DNA of 64,000 nt from Pseudomonas viridiflava (GCF_900583165.1 NZ_UTKY01000094.1:59608-123607), one strand, 5' to 3'. Counted from the first letter of the stretch, positions 26,044-34,739 are shown. Notes: generated by a model from the letters alone, not told the origin. A program made the numbers and translations.

Positions 26044-27048
26044 ATGAATCGTCGTCGTGGTTTGCGTTCCCTGTGCTGCGCCGCTGTGGCGGTCTCGGCC
26101 ATGAGCTTGAGCGGGCTGTTGCTGGCCGCTGAAGAAGTGAAGATCGGTTTTCTGGTCAAGCAGGCCGAGGAGCCGTGGTTCCAGACTGAATGGGCTTTCG
26201 CCGAAAAAGCCGGCAAGGAACATGGCTTTACCGTGATCAAGATCGCCGTGCCCGATGGTGAGAAGACCCTCTCGGCCATCGACAGCCTGGCGGCCAATGG
26301 CGCCAAGGGTTTTGTGATCTGCCCGCCGGACGTCTCCCTCGGGCCGGCCATCGTCGCCAAGGCCAAGGCCAACGGCCTCAAAGTGATCGCCGTGGATGAT
26401 CGTTTCGTCGATGCCAAAGGCAACTTCATGGAGGACGTGCCGTACCTGGGCATGGCGGCTTTCGAAGTCGGTCAGAAACAGGGTGCGGCCATGGCTGCTG
26501 AGGCGAAAAAACGCGGTTGGGACTGGAAGGACACCTACGCGGTGATCAACACCTTCAACGAGCTCGACACCGGCAAGAAACGCACTGACGGCTCGGTCAA
26601 ATCCCTCGAAGAGGCCGGTATTCCCAAGGACCACATCCTCTTCACCGCCGCCAAGACCCTCGACGTACCTGGCAGCATGGACGCCACCAACTCGGCCCTC
26701 GTGAAGCTGCCCAGCGGCGCGAAAAACCTGATCATCGGCGGCATGAACGACAACACCGTGCTCGGTGGCGTACGTGCGACTGAAAGCGCCGGCTTCAAGG
26801 CGGCCAACGTGATTGGCATCGGCATCAATGGCACCGACGCCATCGGCGAGCTGAAAAAGGCTGACAGCGGCTTCTTCGGTTCGATGCTGCCAAGCCCACA
26901 TATCGAAGGCTACAACACCGCGTTGATGATGTACGAGTGGGTCACCAAAGGCACCGAGCCGGCCAAGTACACCGCCATGGACGAAGTGACGCTGATCACC
27001 CGCGCCAACTTCAAGGAAGAGCTGACCAAAATCGGGCTGTGGCAATGA
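26044..27048 (+). CDS. araF: L-arabinose ABC transporter substrate-binding protein
   Basis: Periplasmic binding protein of 334 residues, signal peptide of about 29 residues ending LLLAA. The mature sequence follows E. coli AraF closely: EVKIGFLVKQAEEPWFQTEWAFAEKAG, VIKIAVPDGEKTLSAIDSLAANGAKGFVIC, GMNDNTVLGGVRATESAGFKAA, IGIGINGTDAI. These include the aromatic and charged sugar-binding positions. The araG start overlaps its stop as ATGA, so the two are translationally coupled. It is the best direct evidence that the cluster acts on L-arabinose. Confidence 0.95.
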   Translation: MNRRRGLRSLCCAAVAVSAMSLSGLLLAAEEVKIGFLVKQAEEPWFQTEWAFAEKAGKEHGFTVIKIAVPDGEKTLSAIDSLAANGAKGFVICPPDVSLGPAIVAKAKANGLKVIAVDDRFVDAKGNFMEDVPYLGMAAFEVGQKQGAAMAAEAKKRGWDWKDTYAVINTFNELDTGKKRTDGSVKSLEEAGIPKDHILFTAAKTLDVPGSMDATNSALVKLPSGAKNLIIGGMNDNTVLGGVRATESAGFKAANVIGIGINGTDAIGELKKADSGFFGSMLPSPHIEGYNTALMMYEWVTKGTEPAKYTAMDEVTLITRANFKEELTKIGLWQ

Positions 27049-28547
27049 CCGCTGCAGCCCTGCGCTTTGACGGCATCGGCAAGACCTTTCCCGGGGTCAA
27101 GGCGCTGGACGGCATCAGCTTCAGCGCCCAGCCCGGGCAGGTGCACGCGTTGATGGGCGAGAACGGTGCGGGCAAGTCGACGCTGCTGAAAATCCTTGGC
27201 GGCGCGTACATTCCCAGCGCTGGCACGTTGCAGATCGGCGAGCAAACCATGGCCTTTAAAAACGCCGCCGACAGCATTGCCAGCGGCGTGGCAGTGATTC
27301 ACCAGGAGCTGCACCTGGTGCCGGAAATGACCGTGGCCGAGAACCTGTTCCTGGGGCATTTGCCCTCGCGCTTTGGCGTGGTCAATCGCGGCCTGCTGCG
27401 CAAGCAGGCCCTCGCGTGCCTCAAGGGCCTGGCGGATGAAATCGACCCAGCTGAAAAGCTCGGTCGCCTGTCCCTGGGCCAGCGCCAATTGGTGGAAATC
27501 GCCAAGGCGCTGTCCCGTGGCGCCCATGTGATCGCCTTCGACGAGCCCACCAGCAGCCTGTCGGCGCGGGAGATCGACCGTTTGATGGCGATCATCACGC
27601 GCCTGCGGGATGAGGGCAAAGTGGTGCTCTATGTGTCGCACCGCATGGAGGAAGTGTTCCGCATCTGCAATGCGGTCACCGTATTCAAGGACGGCCGTTA
27701 CGTGCGCACCTTTGACGACATGAGCGCGTTGACCCATGACCAATTGGTAACCTGCATGGTCGGCCGCGATATCCAGGATATCTACGACTATCGCCCCCGC
27801 GAGCACGGCGACGTCGCACTCAAGGTCGACGGCCTGCTGGGCCCCGGCCTGCGCGAGCCCATCAGTTTCAATGTGCGCAAGGGCGAGATTCTTGGCCTGT
27901 TCGGGCTGGTGGGGGCAGGGCGTACCGAGCTGTTTCGCCTGCTCAGCGGCCTGGAACGGGCCAGCGCCGGTCAATTGGAACTGTGCGGTGAAACCTTGCA
28001 ACTGCGCTCACCCCGCGACGCTATCGCCGCCGGCGTGTTGCTGTGCCCCGAAGACCGCAAGAAGGAAGGCATCATCCCGCTGTCCAGCGTCGCCGAAAAC
28101 ATCAATATCAGCGCCCGTGGTGCGCATTCGGCCTTTGGCTGGCTGTTGCGTGAAGGCTGGGAGAAGGCCAACGCCGACCAGCAGATCAAGGCCATGAAAG
28201 TCAAAACGCCCAACGCGGCGCAGAAGATCATGTACCTGTCCGGCGGCAATCAGCAAAAGGCGATCCTGGGCCGCTGGCTGTCGATGCCGATGAAAGTGCT
28301 GCTGCTGGACGAGCCCACGCGGGGCATCGATATCGGCGCCAAGGCTGAGATCTACCAGATCATCCATAACCTCGCCGCCCAGGGTATTGCAGTGATCGTA
28401 GTGTCCAGCGACCTGATGGAAGTGATGGGCATCAGCGACCGCATCCTGGTGCTGTGCGAAGGCGCATTGCGCGGCGAACAAACCCGCGAACACGCGACTG
28501 AATCCAACCTGCTGCAATTGGCTTTGCCGCGCAGCGTGGCGAACTGA
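27045..28547 (+). CDS. araG: L-arabinose ABC transporter ATP-binding protein
   Basis: A 500-residue protein with two fused ATPase domains, as in all CUT2 sugar importers. Domain 1 has Walker A GENGAGKST, signature LSLGQRQ and Walker B VIAFDEPTSS. Domain 2 has the degenerate Walker A GLVGAGRTE normal for this family, signature YLSGGNQQK and Walker B LLLDEPTRGIDIG. The ATG at 27045 overlaps the araF stop by four bases. It energises AraF-delivered arabinose uptake through AraH. Confidence 0.95.
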   Translation: MTAAALRFDGIGKTFPGVKALDGISFSAQPGQVHALMGENGAGKSTLLKILGGAYIPSAGTLQIGEQTMAFKNAADSIASGVAVIHQELHLVPEMTVAENLFLGHLPSRFGVVNRGLLRKQALACLKGLADEIDPAEKLGRLSLGQRQLVEIAKALSRGAHVIAFDEPTSSLSAREIDRLMAIITRLRDEGKVVLYVSHRMEEVFRICNAVTVFKDGRYVRTFDDMSALTHDQLVTCMVGRDIQDIYDYRPREHGDVALKVDGLLGPGLREPISFNVRKGEILGLFGLVGAGRTELFRLLSGLERASAGQLELCGETLQLRSPRDAIAAGVLLCPEDRKKEGIIPLSSVAENINISARGAHSAFGWLLREGWEKANADQQIKAMKVKTPNAAQKIMYLSGGNQQKAILGRWLSMPMKVLLLDEPTRGIDIGAKAEIYQIIHNLAAQGIAVIVVSSDLMEVMGISDRILVLCEGALRGEQTREHATESNLLQLALPRSVAN

Positions 28548-28556
28548 GAGACGACT

Positions 28557-29525
28557 ATGACCATTCAACAAAACGCGCTGCCCACTGCACGCAAACCTCT
28601 GGATGTGCGCGCACTGCTCGACAACTGGGCAATGCTGCTGGCCGCCGTCAGCATCTTTTTGCTCTGCGCCTTGCTGATCGACAACTTCCTCTCGCCGCTG
28701 AACATGCGTGGCTTGGGCCTGGCGATTTCCACCGTGGGCATCGCCGCCTGCACCATGTTGTTTTGCCTGGCGTCGGGGCACTTCGACTTGTCGGTGGGCT
28801 CGGTGATCGCTTGTGCAGGCGTGGTGGCGGCCATCGTCATGCGCGATACCGACAGCGTCATGCTCGGCATCGGCGCGGCATTGCTGATGGGGCTGGTGGT
28901 CGGGCTGATCAACGGCATCGTTATCGCCAAGCTGCGGGTCAATGCGTTGATCACCACCTTGGCGACCATGCAGATCGTACGCGGGTTGGCCTATATCTTT
29001 GCCAACGGCAAGGCGGTGGGCGTCTCCGAGGAACAGTTCTTTATCTTTGGCAACGGCCAGTTGCTGGGGGTGCCAGTGCCGATCCTGATCACGGTCTTGT
29101 GCTTCCTGTTCTTCGGCTGGTTGCTCAATTACACCACCTACGGGCGCAACACCATGGCCATCGGCGGCAACCCGGAAGCAGCGTTGCTGGCCGGTGTGAA
29201 CGTGGACCGTACCAAGATTATGATCTTCGCCGTGCACGGGTTGATTGGTGCATTGGCCGGTGTGATTCTGGCTTCGCGCATGACCTCGGGCCAGCCGATG
29301 ATCGGGCAGGGATTTGAGCTGACGGTGATTTCTGCCTGCGTATTGGGCGGGGTGTCGTTGAGTGGTGGGGTTGGCATGATTCGCCACGTGATTGCTGGGG
29401 TGTTGATCCTGGCTATCATCGAAAATGCGATGAACCTGAAGAACATAGACACGTTCTACCAGTACGTCATCCGAGGTTCGATCCTGCTGCTGGCGGTGGT
29501 TATCGACCGCATGAAACAACGCTAA
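28557..29525 (+). CDS. araH: L-arabinose ABC transporter permease
   Basis: A 322-residue inner-membrane permease of the CUT2 family with about eight to ten helices. The family core GLVVGLINGIVIAKLRVNALITTLATMQIVRGLAYIF and the ATPase-contact region TYGRNTMAIGGNPEAALLAGVNVDRTKIMIF are present. It is the last gene of the operon, 9 bases after araG, and a REPIN follows its stop. Confidence 0.94.
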   Translation: MTIQQNALPTARKPLDVRALLDNWAMLLAAVSIFLLCALLIDNFLSPLNMRGLGLAISTVGIAACTMLFCLASGHFDLSVGSVIACAGVVAAIVMRDTDSVMLGIGAALLMGLVVGLINGIVIAKLRVNALITTLATMQIVRGLAYIFANGKAVGVSEEQFFIFGNGQLLGVPVPILITVLCFLFFGWLLNYTTYGRNTMAIGGNPEAALLAGVNVDRTKIMIFAVHGLIGALAGVILASRMTSGQPMIGQGFELTVISACVLGGVSLSGGVGMIRHVIAGVLILAIIENAMNLKNIDTFYQYVIRGSILLLAVVIDRMKQR

Positions 29526-29544
29526 GTGATGCCATGTGAGGGCT

Positions 29545-29636
29545 AAATGTGGGAGGGGACTTGCCCCCGATAGCAGTGGGTCAGCAACAAATAAGTTGAC
29601 TGATACACCGCCATCGGGGGCAAGCCCCCTCCCACA
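29545..29636. repeat. REPIN
   Basis: Inverted REP pair (ATGTGGGAGGGGACTTGCC and GCAAGCCCCCTCCCACA), about 92 bases, filling the gap between convergent araH and galM. It may serve as the end of both transcripts. Confidence 0.9.
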
Positions 29637-29639
29637 GTT

Positions 29640-30788
29640 CTAGTCCGAGGTGAATCTAAAAACTGTGTTCTGGGTATAGGTTTGCCCAGGATTCAGGCGA
29701 GTTGATTTAAAGCTCGGCTGATTCGGCGCATCCGGAAAATGCTGCGTCTCCAACGTAAACCCACTCCAATGCTGATACGTCTTCCCAGCCTTGCCCTTCA
29801 CCGTCCCATCGAGAAAGTTGCTGGTATAAAACTGCACCCCAGGCTCCGTGGTAAACAGCTGCAAACGCCGCCCCGACTCAGGGTCATGCACCTCGGCGGC
29901 CAGTTGCTTCACATTGCCCTTGGTGTCCAGCGCCCAGTTGAAATCGAACCCACCTTGCTTGGGTTCGGCAAACTTGAGCTGCGGATGATCATCCTTGATG
30001 TGCTGGCCGATGGGCGTGGGTGTGAGGAAGTCCATCGGCGTGCCTTTCACTGGTGCCAGTTCGCCAGTGGGAATCAACGTCGCGTTCACCGGTGTGTAAT
30101 GGCTGGCGTGCAAGGTAGCGACTTGCTTGAGAATGTCGCCATTGCCCGCGCCGGCCAGGTTGAAGTAGCTGTGGTTGGTGAGGTTGAGCACCGTGGGTTT
30201 GTCGGTGGTGGCCTTGTAGTCGATGTGCAGTTCGTTGTTGTCGTTGAGGCGGTAGGTGACCTCGGTTTTCAGGTTGCCGGGGAAGCCCATTTCACCGTCC
30301 TTGGACAGGTAGGTGAGGGTGACACCCACCGAGTCCTTGGCCTTGACTGGCGTGGCTGCCCACACGTGCTTGTCAAAGCCCTGGGCGCCGCCGTGCAGGG
30401 AGTTGGGGCCATCATTGAGCGGCACCTGGTAGCGCTTGCCATCGAGCTCAAAGGCACCGCCGGCCAACCGGTTGCCAAAACGCCCGATAGTCGCGCCGAA
30501 AAACGCCGTGCCGGCCTGGTAGCCCTGTACATCGTCGAAGCCCAGTACCACGTCTTCGACCTTGCCGTTTTTGTCTGGCACCTTGAGCGACTGCAACACG
30601 CCGCCGTAGGTGATCACCGTGGCTTGCATGCCGTGACTGTTACGCAGGATGTATTGTTCGACGGCAGTGCCGTCATTGGTTTTACCGAAGGCCTTGTGCT
30701 CGCTGGTGAGCCCTGCGGCCTGGGCGCCGCCACTGGCGATCAACATGGACATGGCGAGGCCCGAGAGCAGGTATCGAGGGTGCTTCAT
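29640..30788 (-). CDS. galM: Secreted aldose 1-epimerase (galactose mutarotase)
   Basis: Interconverts alpha and beta anomers of aldoses. It has 382 residues, including a clear signal peptide (LSGLAMSMLIASGGAQA), so the enzyme is predicted to be periplasmic, unlike E. coli GalM. The active-site His residues are in NSLHGGAQGFDKHVW and LTNHSYFNLAG, and the catalytic Glu in TEPGVQFYTSN. Acting in the periplasm it could supply the anomer preferred by AraF or by a dehydrogenase. It is divergent from the SDR gene with a GntR operator between, and has an AAAACAACAAAAGG leader. Confidence 0.92.
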   Translation of the reverse strand: MKHPRYLLSGLAMSMLIASGGAQAAGLTSEHKAFGKTNDGTAVEQYILRNSHGMQATVITYGGVLQSLKVPDKNGKVEDVVLGFDDVQGYQAGTAFFGATIGRFGNRLAGGAFELDGKRYQVPLNDGPNSLHGGAQGFDKHVWAATPVKAKDSVGVTLTYLSKDGEMGFPGNLKTEVTYRLNDNNELHIDYKATTDKPTVLNLTNHSYFNLAGAGNGDILKQVATLHASHYTPVNATLIPTGELAPVKGTPMDFLTPTPIGQHIKDDHPQLKFAEPKQGGFDFNWALDTKGNVKQLAAEVHDPESGRRLQLFTTEPGVQFYTSNFLDGTVKGKAGKTYQHWSGFTLETQHFPDAPNQPSFKSTRLNPGQTYTQNTVFRFTSD

Positions 30789-30798
30789 GGTCGAACTT

Positions 30799-30813
30799 CC
30801 TTTTGTTGTTTTG
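30799..30813 (-). promoter_or_regulatory. Crc/Hfq-type A-rich motif at galM ribosome-binding site
   Basis: The minus-strand leader reads CAAAACAACAAAAGGAAG directly before galM, matching the A-rich motif and containing the Shine-Dalgarno. Confidence 0.6.
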
Positions 30814-30820
30814 AGTGGAA

Positions 30821-30831
30821 TAGTTCTACTA
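30821..30831. promoter_or_regulatory. GntR/FadR-type operator 3
   Basis: TAGTTCTACTA fits TNGTNNNACNA and differs by one base from operator 2 at 22442. It lies 33 bases upstream of galM and 96 upstream of the SDR gene, linking this pair to the GntR regulator 8 kb away. Confidence 0.6.
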
Positions 30832-30926
30832 ATGTGCGATATTTTGTCGGTGTGACAGCGAATTTATAGCCTTTAACGCCGTTTTTGCAAAATAAAATAA
30901 GACTAATTAAGCGAGGCAGTATTTTT

Positions 30927-31694
30927 ATGAGTACCCAGCACGCTGTATACCCCGACCTTGAAGGCAAGACCGTCCTGATCTCTGGGGGCGCCTCGGGCAT
31001 TGGTGAATTCATGGTACGGGCCTTTGCCGCCCAGGGCGCCAAGGTCGGCTTAGTGGACCGCGCCCAAAGCCAGGGCGAACGCCTGGCTGCGCTGTTGAGT
31101 TCCAAGGGCCACACCGTGGAGTTCGTGTGCTGCGATATCACCGATGAAATCGCCTACAAGGCCGCCATCGGCCGCTTCGAACAATCCCTGGGGCCGATCA
31201 CCATCCTGGTGAACAACGCCGCCAACGACGTGCGCCACACCCTCGACGAAGTCGACTCCGAAACCTTCGACAAACTCATCTCCGTCAACCTCAAACACGC
31301 CTTCCTCGCCGCCAAGGCCGTGGTGCCGATGATGAAAAGCGCCGGCGGCGGGTCGATCATCAACCTTGGCTCGGTCGGCTGGATGATGGCCTCGGCCGGC
31401 TACCCGGTGTACGCCGCCAGCAAAGCCGCCGCCCACGGCATGACCCGCGGCCTGGCCCGTGAACTGGGGCCTAGCCATATCCGCGTAAACACGCTGGTGC
31501 CGGGCTGGGTGATGACCGAAAAACAACTGGCGATGTGGGTCGACGACGCCGCCAAGGAACTGATCAGCCGCAGCCAGTGCCTGCCGGGCAGTGTGCTGCC
31601 GGAACATATCGCCAATATGGCGTTGTTTTTGGCCTCGGATGCCTCGGCGATGTGCTCGGCGCAGAATTTTATTGTGGATGGGGGGTGGGTCTAA
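30927..31694 (+). CDS. SDR-family pentose (L-arabinose/D-xylose) 1-dehydrogenase
   Basis: A 255-residue short-chain dehydrogenase with the nucleotide-binding motif SGGASGIGE, the NNAAND motif, and the catalytic Ser, Tyr and Lys in LGSVGWMMASAGYPVYAASK. It ends NFIVDGGWV, as classical SDRs do. In context it would oxidise L-arabinose to the lactone, the first step of the pathway whose later enzymes are encoded at 22525-26007. The ATG at 30927 was chosen for the GAGG about 11 bases upstream. Many SDRs look alike, so the substrate rests on context and on the shared operator. Confidence 0.82.
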   Translation: MSTQHAVYPDLEGKTVLISGGASGIGEFMVRAFAAQGAKVGLVDRAQSQGERLAALLSSKGHTVEFVCCDITDEIAYKAAIGRFEQSLGPITILVNNAANDVRHTLDEVDSETFDKLISVNLKHAFLAAKAVVPMMKSAGGGSIINLGSVGWMMASAGYPVYAASKAAAHGMTRGLARELGPSHIRVNTLVPGWVMTEKQLAMWVDDAAKELISRSQCLPGSVLPEHIANMALFLASDASAMCSAQNFIVDGGWV

Positions 31695-31725
31695 ACCTGG
31701 CTCGGTAATTCAGACAACACAAGCC

Positions 31726-31818
31726 AAATGTGGGAGCTGGCTTGCCTGCGATAGCGGTGGGCCAGTCAGCATTTGCACCGACTGACACGCCGCAATCGCG
31801 GGCAAGCCCGCTCCCACA
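31726..31818. repeat. REPIN of the tandem-array type
   Basis: Inverted REP pair (GTGGGAGCTGGCTTGCCTGC and GCAAGCCCGCTCCCACA) whose arm and spacer sequence match the units of the 3124-4075 array more than the GGGGGCTTGCC-type REPINs elsewhere. Confidence 0.9.
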
Positions 31819-31925
31819 GTGGCGGGCGTTACCTAACCGTTTGGCTAGTTGTTTGCCGCGAAAACATTCTGTTAGCGTTTAAGTGAGTCGTGAGATGAGA
31901 GACTTCATAAGGCGGACACTTAAAT

Positions 31926-32837
31926 ATGGTGCGTTACGGCGTAATTATCGGCCTGGCCTTTTGCCTGATCAGCGCAGCATTTGATGTTTACGTCGCTTTT
32001 ATCACCCAATCGATAAATACGCTTGTGGTGATCTTTTATTGCTTCACAGTCTCAGCATTGTTTTTTGCAGCATGTGCCTTCTGCCAGAAGTCGAGCCCTT
32101 TTCTTTCAAAACTCAACGAAAGTTGGCGATTGATCGCCATCGTCAATATCTCGGTGTTGCTCAACTGGGGCGGTTTGTTTTACGCGCTGCGTTATCTTGA
32201 GCCCGCCGTGGTCGGTGTTGCTTCGGTTGCCTGCGGCCCAGCGTTGACGCTGATCATTGCCCTTGCCACTAAGCGAAGTACCCAGGTTGCCTTCATCGAT
32301 ACGCTGGTCTCATGCCTGGTGCTGATCTCGGTGGGCATCATGCTGTCCAACTCCTTCGCCGGCGATAGCGGCATTGCCACCACCACCGCTGAGCAACGCT
32401 TGCTGGGCATTGCCAGTGTGTTGGTGTGCGCAGTGGGCACGGTCATGTACACGGTGTTTTCCAAGGAGCTGTTCGCCCGGCAATGGTCCATCTATGAAAC
32501 GCTGGCCGTCAGAAACATTGTGATGATCGGCGTGTGTGTTATTGCAATCCCAGCGACAGGCGAAAGTTATGCGCTGGGTCGCGAGTGGATTTTGCCGATG
32601 ATAATTTTGGTCGTGGCGGGGCATTTGCTGCCGATCTATCTGATCCAAAGGACCATCTACTACCTCACGCCGATTCATGTGTCACTCGTGTTGCTGACCC
32701 TTCCGGTATTTGTTCTTTTGTTGCAATACCTCGACGCGCGTATCGAGTTTTCCATTGCCACTATCACGGCGGTCAGCCTCATTGTGTTCTTGCTGTCTGG
32801 GCGTGCGCTATTCGCATTGACGAGGGGAGCAAGATGA
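31926..32837 (+). CDS. DMT-superfamily (EamA-like) transporter paired with ATP-grasp ligase
   Basis: A 303-residue protein with about ten membrane helices in two five-helix halves, the layout of drug/metabolite transporters of the EamA type. Features include GLAFCLISAAFDVYVAF, LLNWGGLFYALRYLEPAVVGVASVACGPALTL near the end of half one, and YLIQRTIYYLTPIHVSLVLLTLPVFVLLLQYL near the end of half two. Its stop overlaps the ATP-grasp start as ATGA, so the two are translationally coupled, suggesting that it exports the ligase product. Its codons are visibly less GC-rich than those of neighbours, a hint of acquisition. Confidence 0.78.
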   Translation: MVRYGVIIGLAFCLISAAFDVYVAFITQSINTLVVIFYCFTVSALFFAACAFCQKSSPFLSKLNESWRLIAIVNISVLLNWGGLFYALRYLEPAVVGVASVACGPALTLIIALATKRSTQVAFIDTLVSCLVLISVGIMLSNSFAGDSGIATTTAEQRLLGIASVLVCAVGTVMYTVFSKELFARQWSIYETLAVRNIVMIGVCVIAIPATGESYALGREWILPMIILVVAGHLLPIYLIQRTIYYLTPIHVSLVLLTLPVFVLLLQYLDARIEFSIATITAVSLIVFLLSGRALFALTRGAR

Positions 32838-34084
32838 TCAAAGTGGTGGTAGTTGATGGTTTTTCGTCGGGTAAGTTTGTCGCCAAAGGCTTGAGTGAAA
32901 GCGGTTGCTGGCTGATGCATATTGCTTCGTCTGGCGAGTTGGACAGTTATTACTACAAAGGCTTTGACTGCTCGCTATACGAACAGATGATCGTGGATGC
33001 TGACTTCGCCGCTACCTTGGCCAGTGTCGAGCGGTTCAAACCGCACTTCATTATTGCCGGCGCCGAAACCGGTGTTCTGCTGGCCGATCAGTTGAATGAT
33101 CACCTGCAATTGCCCTATCGCAATGACATCGCTCAGAGCACCGCCCGCCGCAACAAGTACGCCATGATTCAATGCATCACCCAGGCGCAACTGCCGGCTG
33201 CGCGGCAGTTCGTGGCAGCTACTTGGCAGCAGGCCGAGGGCTGGATCAACGATTACGGGCGTTTTCCGGTGGTGATCAAACCCCTCGAAAGTGCCGGGGC
33301 CGATGGCGTATTTATCTGTGAAGACATGCGGGCTTGCCAGGTTGCCATTGGCAAACTGCTGGGCACTACGAACAAGTTGAACATCGCCAATACTCAGGTG
33401 TTGATCCAGGAATACCTCGCGGGTGTGGAGTATGTAGTCAATATGGTCTCCCTCAATGGCCAGCAACTGGTGACGGAGGTGGTGCGATACCAGAAACAGC
33501 GCACGCTAACAGGCGGCACCCTCTATGACATCGATGAGCTGATTGGCGCCAACTGCGCTGAGTACGCCCTGTTGGTGGACTACACCCGCGCGGTGGTGCG
33601 CAGCTTGGGCATCCGCAACGGCCCCAGCCACGCGGAGGTCATGCTCACGGATGACGGCCCCAAGCTGGTGGAAATCGCCGCGCGCACCGATGGCATCCTG
33701 CGCCCCGGTGTATCAAGGCAAACCACCGGGCTTGGGCAAATTGAGGCCGTAGTTTTATCCGTCACTGCGCCGGATGTGTTTGGGCAATTGCTGGCAAGGC
33801 CGTTTGATTACCAGCTCTTGCAACACACCTACAACGTCTGTTTGATCAGCCGTGCGGATGGCCACTTTGAGAAGGATTTATTTCTGACGGAGCTGCTCAA
33901 GCTTGAATCCTTCTTCGATGCGGTGTTCTACGTTGATGACGGGCAGCCGATAGCTGTGACCCAGGATGTATTCAGCCAGCCGGGTACGGTGTATCTGGTC
34001 CATGCTGATCCTGAAGTGATTGCAGCGGACTACCTCAGGATTCGCATGCTCGAAGTGCAAGGGGCTTATCTGGCAGCAACGTAG
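32834..34084 (+). CDS. ATP-grasp ligase (L-amino-acid-ligase-like)
   Basis: A 416-residue protein with an N-terminal Rossmann-like domain (MIKVVVVDGFSSGKFVAKGL), a central ATP-grasp lid (RFPVVIKPLESAGADGVFICED, QVLIQEYLAGVEYVVNMVS), and the metal-binding end GPSHAEVMLTDDGPKLVEIAARTDG. This ending and the EIAAR motif resemble BacD/RizB-type L-amino-acid ligases, which make dipeptides or modify antimetabolites, more than purine or biotin enzymes. It is coupled to a DMT transporter and flanked by REP repeats. The family is clear; the product is not known, and no other biosynthetic gene is adjacent. Confidence 0.8.
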   Translation: MIKVVVVDGFSSGKFVAKGLSESGCWLMHIASSGELDSYYYKGFDCSLYEQMIVDADFAATLASVERFKPHFIIAGAETGVLLADQLNDHLQLPYRNDIAQSTARRNKYAMIQCITQAQLPAARQFVAATWQQAEGWINDYGRFPVVIKPLESAGADGVFICEDMRACQVAIGKLLGTTNKLNIANTQVLIQEYLAGVEYVVNMVSLNGQQLVTEVVRYQKQRTLTGGTLYDIDELIGANCAEYALLVDYTRAVVRSLGIRNGPSHAEVMLTDDGPKLVEIAARTDGILRPGVSRQTTGLGQIEAVVLSVTAPDVFGQLLARPFDYQLLQHTYNVCLISRADGHFEKDLFLTELLKLESFFDAVFYVDDGQPIAVTQDVFSQPGTVYLVHADPEVIAADYLRIRMLEVQGAYLAAT

Positions 34085-34103
34085 CCAGGCGCAGCAGTCC
34101 TAA

Positions 34104-34127
34104 TGTGGGAGCGGGCCCACTCCCACA
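34104..34127. repeat. Collapsed REPIN (24 bp)
   Basis: TGTGGGAG, a GC-rich centre, then CTCCCACA: the outer ends of a REPIN with the spacer and most arms deleted. It lies between the ATP-grasp gene and the convergent GST gene. Confidence 0.75.
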
Positions 34128-34142
34128 CGCGATGGGTGGTGT

Positions 34143-34739
34143 TTACTCGATGGGGTATTTCTTGAAGGCTGGATGCTGTTCCAGGCGTTCAGCCAGGCGT
34201 TTGAGGTTGGGGAACGCGTCTTCCTTTACGACCGACGCCACGGTGTACTGGCTGAAAGACCACGCCACTGCCGCCGTCAGGTTGGCCTGGTTCAAGGCTT
34301 CACTGTCACCCAGCTGCTTCTCCAGCAGTGAATAGGCCGCCAGCAACTGCCCGCTGATGCGATCAAGCCACGGCGCGTGCAGTTTTTCGGCTGGGCGCAG
34401 GTTGTGTTCGTATACGATCTGCACGCTCTTCTCGCACGCCGCGAGGGCCAGGCCCAGCAGTTGCAGGTCATGGGCGCGGGCGGCGGGGGGCTGGGGCAGC
34501 AGTTTTTTGTCGGCTGGGGCGAGGGCTTCCAGGTAATCCAGGATCAGGCTGGAGTCCATCAGCACCGTGCCGTCGTCCAATACCAGGGTCGGCGCCTTGA
34601 CCACCGGGTTGATTTGGGAAAACTCGTTGAAGGTGCTGAACACCGACAGCGATTGATGCTCGAATGGCACCCCGTACAGCTCCAGGGAAATGGCCACGCG
34701 GCGTACGTAGGGCGAGTCCAGCATGCCGATCAATTTCAT
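34143..34739 (-). CDS. Glutathione S-transferase family protein
   Basis: A 198-residue protein with an N-terminal thioredoxin-like domain (MKLIGMLDSPYVRRVAISLELYGVPFEHQSLSVF, cis-Pro in VVKAPTLV, and the glutathione-binding LMDSSLILDYLE) and a C-terminal helical domain with the NLTAAVAWSF helix start. A strong AAAGGAGG precedes the ATG at 34739; the longer open frame upstream of it is the antisense of yghU and is not used. It is divergent from the yghU-type gene. Substrate unknown. Confidence 0.9.
   Translation of the reverse strand: MKLIGMLDSPYVRRVAISLELYGVPFEHQSLSVFSTFNEFSQINPVVKAPTLVLDDGTVLMDSSLILDYLEALAPADKKLLPQPPAARAHDLQLLGLALAACEKSVQIVYEHNLRPAEKLHAPWLDRISGQLLAAYSLLEKQLGDSEALNQANLTAAVAWSFSQYTVASVVKEDAFPNLKRLAERLEQHPAFKKYPIE

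Noticed and set aside
28008..29519. Long open frame (503 codons) antisense to araG/araH
   Set aside because: Composition is dominated by His, Gln and Asp in a shadow pattern; the plus strand encodes intact AraG and AraH.
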